From contig NZ_FUXU01000002.1 of assembly GCF_900167155.1 (NCBI RefSeq), forward strand, positions 115,757 to 179,756: a stretch of 64,000 nt of DNA, in the 5' to 3' direction. The position numbers were made by a program, and so were the translations under genes. The notes below the pieces were generated by a model that did no database searches, was not told the DNA's origin, and was given only the letters and a program-made list of their open reading frames with translations. Origin of the DNA: Enterovibrio nigricans DSM 22720. Lineage in GTDB: Bacteria; Pseudomonadota; Gammaproteobacteria; Enterobacterales; Vibrionaceae. The first letter of the stretch is position 1. The number at the start of each line of letters is the position of its first letter. Positions 59,681 through 64,000 of this stretch are shown piece by piece.

Positions 59681-61777
59681 TATTGAGTCGCTGCTTCCTT
59701 CAAGCTAAAGCTACTGAGGGTTCTAACATTGATGAGATTAATTCACCGGATGTATTCCCCCTTTCTCTAGGTAATGATATTCCTGATGATTTTGTTCTAT
59801 GTCGTGACAAGGAAAATGTTGTTACCGCTTATTATTCGTCTATGGAATGGGACTTTAAACCTTACCGGTTGTCAGCGGCTGGAAATTGTAAAATGAGCTT
59901 TGGTTCGTTGGTGGGAATCGATAATCGTGAAAAAGATATTAGGCTAATTAATGAGGTTAAGCAGATACTCTTTTGCCTCATATATCACGTAAGATCAGGA
60001 GCTAATGGTTATCTATCTATTACAACACTGATGCATTATTATCAAAACACTATGCATGCTGCGCGATTCTGTATAGATAGCGGTGCAAACCGTTTACTTG
60101 GACGTTTGAGTTTGTCCGAATTTTTTCGAATAAATTGTATTTGGCTGCTTATGCTAAAACCTTGAAAAATAAACGAAGAAGGCAGAGTGTACATGCGCTT
60201 TTGAGTCACCTTAATATCATAGGTGAAGAACGTCTTGGCTATAAAGTTGTTAATGACCCCAACTTGCATGAAAAGTGCGACCACAACCAGCATCCGTTGA
60301 TTCCAACAAGAATTTATCTTGAAACGATCAACCTATTGACAGAAAGAGTAGCGTATCTCAAATGTAAGACTGAAAGGTTAGAGCTTTTTATCAAAGAATT
60401 TTCTGACCCTTTCTATGGCCTAAACAAGAAATTTCAGAAGAAACAGCAATACGCTCAAGGGATTGTAAATCCTATTATGAGGCCAACTATCCAGGAAGCA
60501 ATTTTAGAATATGATTTACAAGATGTTTTTTTGATCCTGATTACAAAGTTAATGGAAGAGCAAAGCTTGTCGGAGCCTTATCACGAATTCAATATGAGAT
60601 GAAATCACTTATACATCTATATACAGGCATGCGAAATGATGAGGTGAATAGATTAAAATATGACTGTGTTTCTAAGCTTACCCTTGATAAGCCTATACTA
60701 GATGATAGTGAAAATGTATTGGTTCCTGATAACTCTGTAAAAATATTATCGACAACGACAAAATTTACAGGGTATCAGAAAGAAGACTCGTGGTTAGCCC
60801 ACCCTATAGTTTTGGATGCGATAACTGTACTTCGAAGAATCGTCAGAGGCTATGCATCGATGCTTAACCTAGACGCTAAAGAATGCCCTTTACTAATAAG
60901 TACGGTAAAGATATTCATGAAAAATCACATTAAAAAAGACAGGTTAGAGGTGACTATCTTTAAAGAAACAGCGAAACAGTTTCAAGACAAACCGCAGTTT
61001 AAGATAACAAAAGAAGATTACGACGTATTACAGGCTAGTGACCCTACCCGAGATTTCTCAACAGTTTCAACTTTTCAGTGTGGGCAAAGGTGGCCACTAA
61101 CTACCCATCAATTTAGACGCTCTCTCGCATTTTATGCTGTGAACAGTGGGTTTGTATCACTTCCAACTCTCAAGTGGCAATTCAAGCATCTTTCACAAGA
61201 GATGTCGAAATACTACAGTCGTAATAGTGAGAATATCAAAACAATCTTTGGTCATTATGATGTAAAAGAAAGAAAGTATGTTCTTCCATTGAATCACATT
61301 GCATATGAAGTTCAGATTGGAATGTCACTTTCTACTGCTGAGGCTCTTCTTGCTGACCTCTTAGATGATAGTGTTCACTTATATGGTAAAACTGGTGGGT
61401 ATATAGAAAAGCAAAGGGGGAGGTTGAAAAATGGAGAAGTATTAGTTGAGGAGTTTAAGGAAGAAACCGTTAATAGAGTTTATAATGGAGAGATGAGTTA
61501 CACAAAGACGTTGCTTGGTGGTTGTACTAATAGGGAAACTTGTGATTGCTCAATTTTGGGGGAGTTCGCAGATTGCCTTACCAAAAAGTGCGCAGTTATA
61601 ACATCGAGTAATGTTGAAAATTTAATTGCATCAACGAATAGAGAGTTGCAAAGCTACGAATCAGGTTCTATTGAGTATTTATCTACAGAGTCAGAGTTGG
61701 AAGAGCTTTTGCGCTATCAAAAGTACGCTATAGAACGTGAGATTTTAACATTGAAGGATGATCATAGTGATAGCTAA
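59668..61777 (+). pseudogene. large tyrosine recombinase 3, split by two frameshifts
   Basis: Three overlapping frames (59668-60165, 60135-60602, 60599-61777) form one gene. Adding one T to the T6 run at 60121-60126 and one T to the T7 run at 60526-60532 joins them into about 703 aa; the joins then read SEFFSNKLYLAAYAKT and LQDVFFDPDYKVNGRAK, both natural-looking. The start is GTG 59668, preceded by GGGAGGG and overlapping gene 2 by 13 bases. The active site is complete in the repaired protein: R323 (TGMRNDE), H481 and R484 (HQFR), H508 and Y517. A Cys cluster (C620, C626, C628, C637, C642) lies near the C-terminus. Confidence 0.82.
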
Positions 61778-62180
61778 GAGTGGCGTGGAAAAATGTTATG
61801 AAGCATTTGAGCGTCTTAAAAATGGCAAGCCGAAACTTGGTAAATTTGTCGGTATTACGCCAGATAAAATAACCCCTTCAATAGTATCTCAAGAGGCTGG
61901 TTTTGATAGCGGATATCTGAAGAGGAAACGTTTAAAACACCAAGGTATTATTTCACAAATTGATGAATTTAGAAAAGAAAATAAAAATACAACCTTATCA
62001 AAAGCTGAAATAGTAAGGCGTGAAAGCCGCAGGGCCAATAACTACAAAGAAGAGCTGGAAAGGGTTAAGGTGCTTCTAGAACAGTCTCTAGCGCGAGAGT
62101 TGCTACTTGCTTCTAAATTAAAGGATTTAGAAAAGCAGCTCTACAAATCGGATAGAGTGGCTAGAGTAAGGAGTCAGTAA
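61767..62180 (+). CDS. small HTH/coiled-coil protein of the recombinase module
   Basis: The last gene of the module encodes 137 residues if the GTG at 61767 (GAAGGA eight bases upstream) is the start, or 140 from the ATG at 61758. It overlaps recombinase 3. The N-terminal half has a helix-turn-helix-like segment (TPSIVSQEAGFDSGYLKR) and the C-terminal half is a charged coiled coil (NNYKEELERVKVLLEQSL onwards). Size, order and composition resemble TnpC of Tn554 and the small third proteins of GMT-like modules (possibly GmtX). Likely role is to help the recombinases bind ends. No enzymatic motif is visible. Confidence 0.75.
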   Translation: MIAKSGVEKCYEAFERLKNGKPKLGKFVGITPDKITPSIVSQEAGFDSGYLKRKRLKHQGIISQIDEFRKENKNTTLSKAEIVRRESRRANNYKEELERVKVLLEQSLARELLLASKLKDLEKQLYKSDRVARVRSQ

Positions 62181-62269
62181 ATAAAGACTGTAAATATTGC
62201 CGGTGGTCGATAGAGGAAGAGCTTCATAGATTAGCCTATCTACCTTCAATCAACATAGAGCTACAAGAT

Positions 62270-63709
62270 TCAAAACTCAGCGTCAGCAGAACCAGAGTTC
62301 AGAACTGGGTTAGTACCATTGAAGTTCCATGCTTCATCATCCCCCCAGTCTTCTCTCTCTGCATCTACATGATAAATCTCAAATGCGCCTAATCCAGTAT
62401 TACCAACAACAAGAGGATGTAACACCTCAAATTTAATATTGATCGAGTTTCCAGAAAACGGTTTGTCAGGATGAGAGTCTCCAGACAAATCACAAGTATA
62501 AGTTATGTAAAGCCCCTGTCCTTTACCCCACCTATGCGATATCTTTTGAATATTATCTAGTTGATCAAAACACTCAACGTTAGTTATCGCTGTTTCAGAG
62601 CTAACCGGAGCACTGTTAATAAACTCTTCTATCAAACCAGCATCCCAAAGCTCATCAATTGCATCTTCTGCAACACTATCTAAGTCTCGGAGCTGCAATG
62701 AATACTGATCCAAAGTCATTTGGATATGTTCGAATAGCCAGCTCGAGTCATAGTGCTCTTCATTTTCGGATTCAATTACATCATTCAAGCAATCAAACAA
62801 AATTTCCGAGTCGTATGATAAGTACTTTATTTTATTGATATTCTTGACTGAAAATGACTCGTCATTAATAAGTGTATCAAAGCTATCGTAGCCGAAGACA
62901 GTCGCTATAATCGCCGATAGGTTTGATAAAGAACACCTCCAATCATCATCACTCAAGCTATCCGAAAGGGTGTTCATGTATTGATATGCAAGCGGGAACT
63001 TCAAAGTTAGTAGTTCATTTTTATGTTCAGCTTTGGATTTTTCAAAAGCAAACGTAGCCTTCTCGGCATCTTGAACTTTTTTAGCTTCCTTTCGAGCCAA
63101 CACTTCGTTAGCTAGCTTCAATTCCTTGACCTTTTCTTGTGCCTCAAGGTACTTCTCTTGTATGAGGTTCTTTTTAGCTTCTGCTGCTGCGGCATCTTTT
63201 TGCAATTTTTCGGTTTTGGCAACTGAGTTTTCAATCTCAGCTCGTACTTCATCTTCCGCAACTTTATTCTGTAAATTGGCTCTTGCTTTGGCCTTTACTA
63301 GCCGACCTCTTGCATCCTCTTTATCGACATCTTGATCAACAGTAAGAGAATACCTCCACCCTGCGCTATGCTTTTGGATTTGCTGAATCGCAATATGTAA
63401 ATAAGGACTTAAAAACATATAGATGCTAGAGATGGCGAGTGGCCACCATATCGTGTTTAAAGAATTTTCATGCCAGATAGAAACCCATGCAATTGAGTCT
63501 TGGAACACTGATATGCGGGAGTCTACATTTTGGATTCCAAAGAATAGCAAAGCTAACTTATCCCAATTGCATAGCCCCCAAGACACCAGAAAGGCACCGA
63601 AAAATGGACTCGCTAAGCGGCTATTGATGTTATTGGTAATAGATCCCTGGTAAGACCCCAGAACTCTATACACTTTCAAGCTTCTGATAATACTGTCTTT
63701 CGTATTCAT
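62270..63709 (-). CDS. membrane-anchored coiled-coil protein of unknown function, 5' end altered by IS insertion
   Basis: I do not recognise this protein. Reading from the ATG at 63709 gives 479 aa (the frame is open to an ATG at 63799). Two hydrophobic segments lie early (roughly residues 34-60 and 87-111, in LASPFFGAFLVSWGL and the IWWPLAISS region), then a long Lys/Glu/Ala-rich coiled coil (about 126-235) and an acidic, Trp-containing C-terminal half with no known domain. The first 20 or so residues are encoded by the end of the neighbouring IS element, so the native start has been lost and the annotated N-terminus is a hybrid. Island cargo; membrane-anchored coiled-coil proteins occur in phage-defence loci, but nothing here proves that role. 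Confidence 0.55.
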   Translation of the reverse strand: MNTKDSIIRSLKVYRVLGSYQGSITNNINSRLASPFFGAFLVSWGLCNWDKLALLFFGIQNVDSRISVFQDSIAWVSIWHENSLNTIWWPLAISSIYMFLSPYLHIAIQQIQKHSAGWRYSLTVDQDVDKEDARGRLVKAKARANLQNKVAEDEVRAEIENSVAKTEKLQKDAAAAEAKKNLIQEKYLEAQEKVKELKLANEVLARKEAKKVQDAEKATFAFEKSKAEHKNELLTLKFPLAYQYMNTLSDSLSDDDWRCSLSNLSAIIATVFGYDSFDTLINDESFSVKNINKIKYLSYDSEILFDCLNDVIESENEEHYDSSWLFEHIQMTLDQYSLQLRDLDSVAEDAIDELWDAGLIEEFINSAPVSSETAITNVECFDQLDNIQKISHRWGKGQGLYITYTCDLSGDSHPDKPFSGNSINIKFEVLHPLVVGNTGLGAFEIYHVDAEREDWGDDEAWNFNGTNPVLNSGSADAEF

Positions 63710-64000
63710 TCGGTGACAGTCCACCATTAGTACCATGATTCCGTTTTGGATTGTAGAAGTACTCGATATATTCAAATATCTCAGAGCGTGCTTCCTCACG
63801 GGTTTTATAGATTCTTCGTTTTACTCTATCTTTCTTGAGCAGCGAGAAAAAACTCTCAGCAACGGCGTTGTCGTGACAGTTTCCCTTTCTACTCATGCTA
63901 ATTTCCATATTGTGTTCTTTTAGGAAACTGCGCCAGTCGCTCGAGGTATATTGAACGCCTTGATCAGAGTGAACGAGCACCTGTTCACTTGGCCGTCTTC
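63648..64000. mobile_element. IS3-family insertion sequence, one end
   Basis: The end of the IS is placed near TGGTAAGACCCC at 63648, which begins with TG as IS3-family ends do and lies 18 bases beyond the transposase stop. The element continues past the window. The other inverted repeat and the target duplication cannot be seen. Confidence 0.6.
63666..64000 (-). CDS. IS3-family transposase OrfB, C-terminal part
   Basis: The frame is open to the window edge and gives about 111 residues of the rve/DDE integrase domain: HSDQGVQYTS with the second catalytic Asp, GNCHDNAVAESFFSLLK with the catalytic Glu, and the ending YYQKLESV. This is the C-terminal part of an IS3-group OrfB; orfA and the N-terminal part lie outside. 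Its stop codon and flank encode the altered N-terminus of the adjacent cargo gene on the same strand. Confidence 0.95.
   Translation of the reverse strand, partial: RRPSEQVLVHSDQGVQYTSSDWRSFLKEHNMEISMSRKGNCHDNAVAESFFSLLKKDRVKRRIYKTREEARSEIFEYIEYFYNPKRNHGTNGGLSPNEYERQYYQKLESV

Larger units (their letters stand above)
56207..64000. mobile_element. genomic island with multi-recombinase module, inserted in the 3' end of hrpB
   Basis: From about 56207 the sequence changes: HrpB loses its normal tail, base composition becomes A/T-richer, and genes for mobility appear (three tyrosine-recombinase-like genes, a small partner protein, an IS3-family transposase). The gene normally next to hrpB (mrcB) is not in the window, so the right end lies beyond 64000. 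The organisation of overlapping recombinase genes plus a small coiled-coil protein is like Tn554 (TnpA/B/C), RIT elements and gamma-mobile-trio (GMT) islands. I cannot assign the class without a search. TG[A/G]TTGACA occurs twice near the left end (56215-56223 and 56243-56251). Confidence 0.85.

Overview
The window is a stretch of gammaproteobacterial chromosome, almost certainly from the Vibrionaceae. The reasons are the murC-ftsQ-ftsA-ftsZ-lpxC order without ddlB, a LuxR/HapR/OpaR-type quorum-sensing TetR regulator divergent from hpt, and can next to a SulP transporter followed by yadGH-panCB-folK-pcnB-gluQ-dksA-sfsA-hrpB. A less-studied genus such as Enterovibrio or Grimontia is possible, but I cannot fix the genus from sequence alone.

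Layout. 1-5 kb: end of the division and cell-wall cluster (murC partial, ftsQ, ftsA, ftsZ, lpxC), then dciA on the minus strand. 5.9-9.1 kb: secA and mutT. 9.2-15.3 kb, minus strand: yacG, zapD, coaE and the type IV pilus genes pilD-pilC-pilB-pilA. 15.5-24.6 kb: nadC, ampD, then pdhR and the pyruvate dehydrogenase genes aceE-aceF-lpd. 25-31.9 kb: a chemoreceptor, a PlpD-like patatin autotransporter and acnB. 32-35.7 kb: a glycerate/sugar-acid module (glycerate kinase, GntP permease, CdaR regulator) placed between acnB and yacL, which are neighbours in E. coli. 36.4-38 kb: glnK-amtB with a sigma-54 promoter and an NtrC-like site. 38.2-41.9 kb: a ferric-iron ABC importer fbpABC with a candidate Fur box. 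42-56.2 kb: quorum regulator, hpt, can, sulP, yadGH, panCB, folK, pcnB, gluQ, dksA, sfsA, hrpB.

From about 56.2 kb to the window end the sequence becomes visibly A/T-richer and turns into a mobile genomic island. It appears to have entered the 3' end of hrpB, because HrpB loses its usual C-terminal tail. The island opens with four tightly overlapping plus-strand genes: three large tyrosine-recombinase-like proteins (about 480, 651 and 703 residues once repaired) and a small HTH/coiled-coil protein. This layout recalls the gamma-mobile-trio (GMT), Tn554 and recombinase-in-trio classes. Recombinases 1 and 3 carry three frameshifts in total. Each lies at an A or T homopolymer, and each is repaired by adding one base. 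The middle recombinase keeps the tyrosine but has lost the first catalytic arginine and the HxxR histidine. Beyond the module lies one cargo gene on the minus strand, a membrane-anchored coiled-coil protein of unknown function, whose 5' end has been overwritten by an IS3-family element running off the window.

Most core genes are ordinary. Points of extra interest there are a probable AUC start codon for pcnB (the E. coli gene uses AUU), two PdhR operators upstream of pdhR, near-identical second and third lipoyl domains in aceF, a CTTTTG tandem repeat and a hairpin between pilA and pilB, and an 18-bp palindrome just upstream of pilA.
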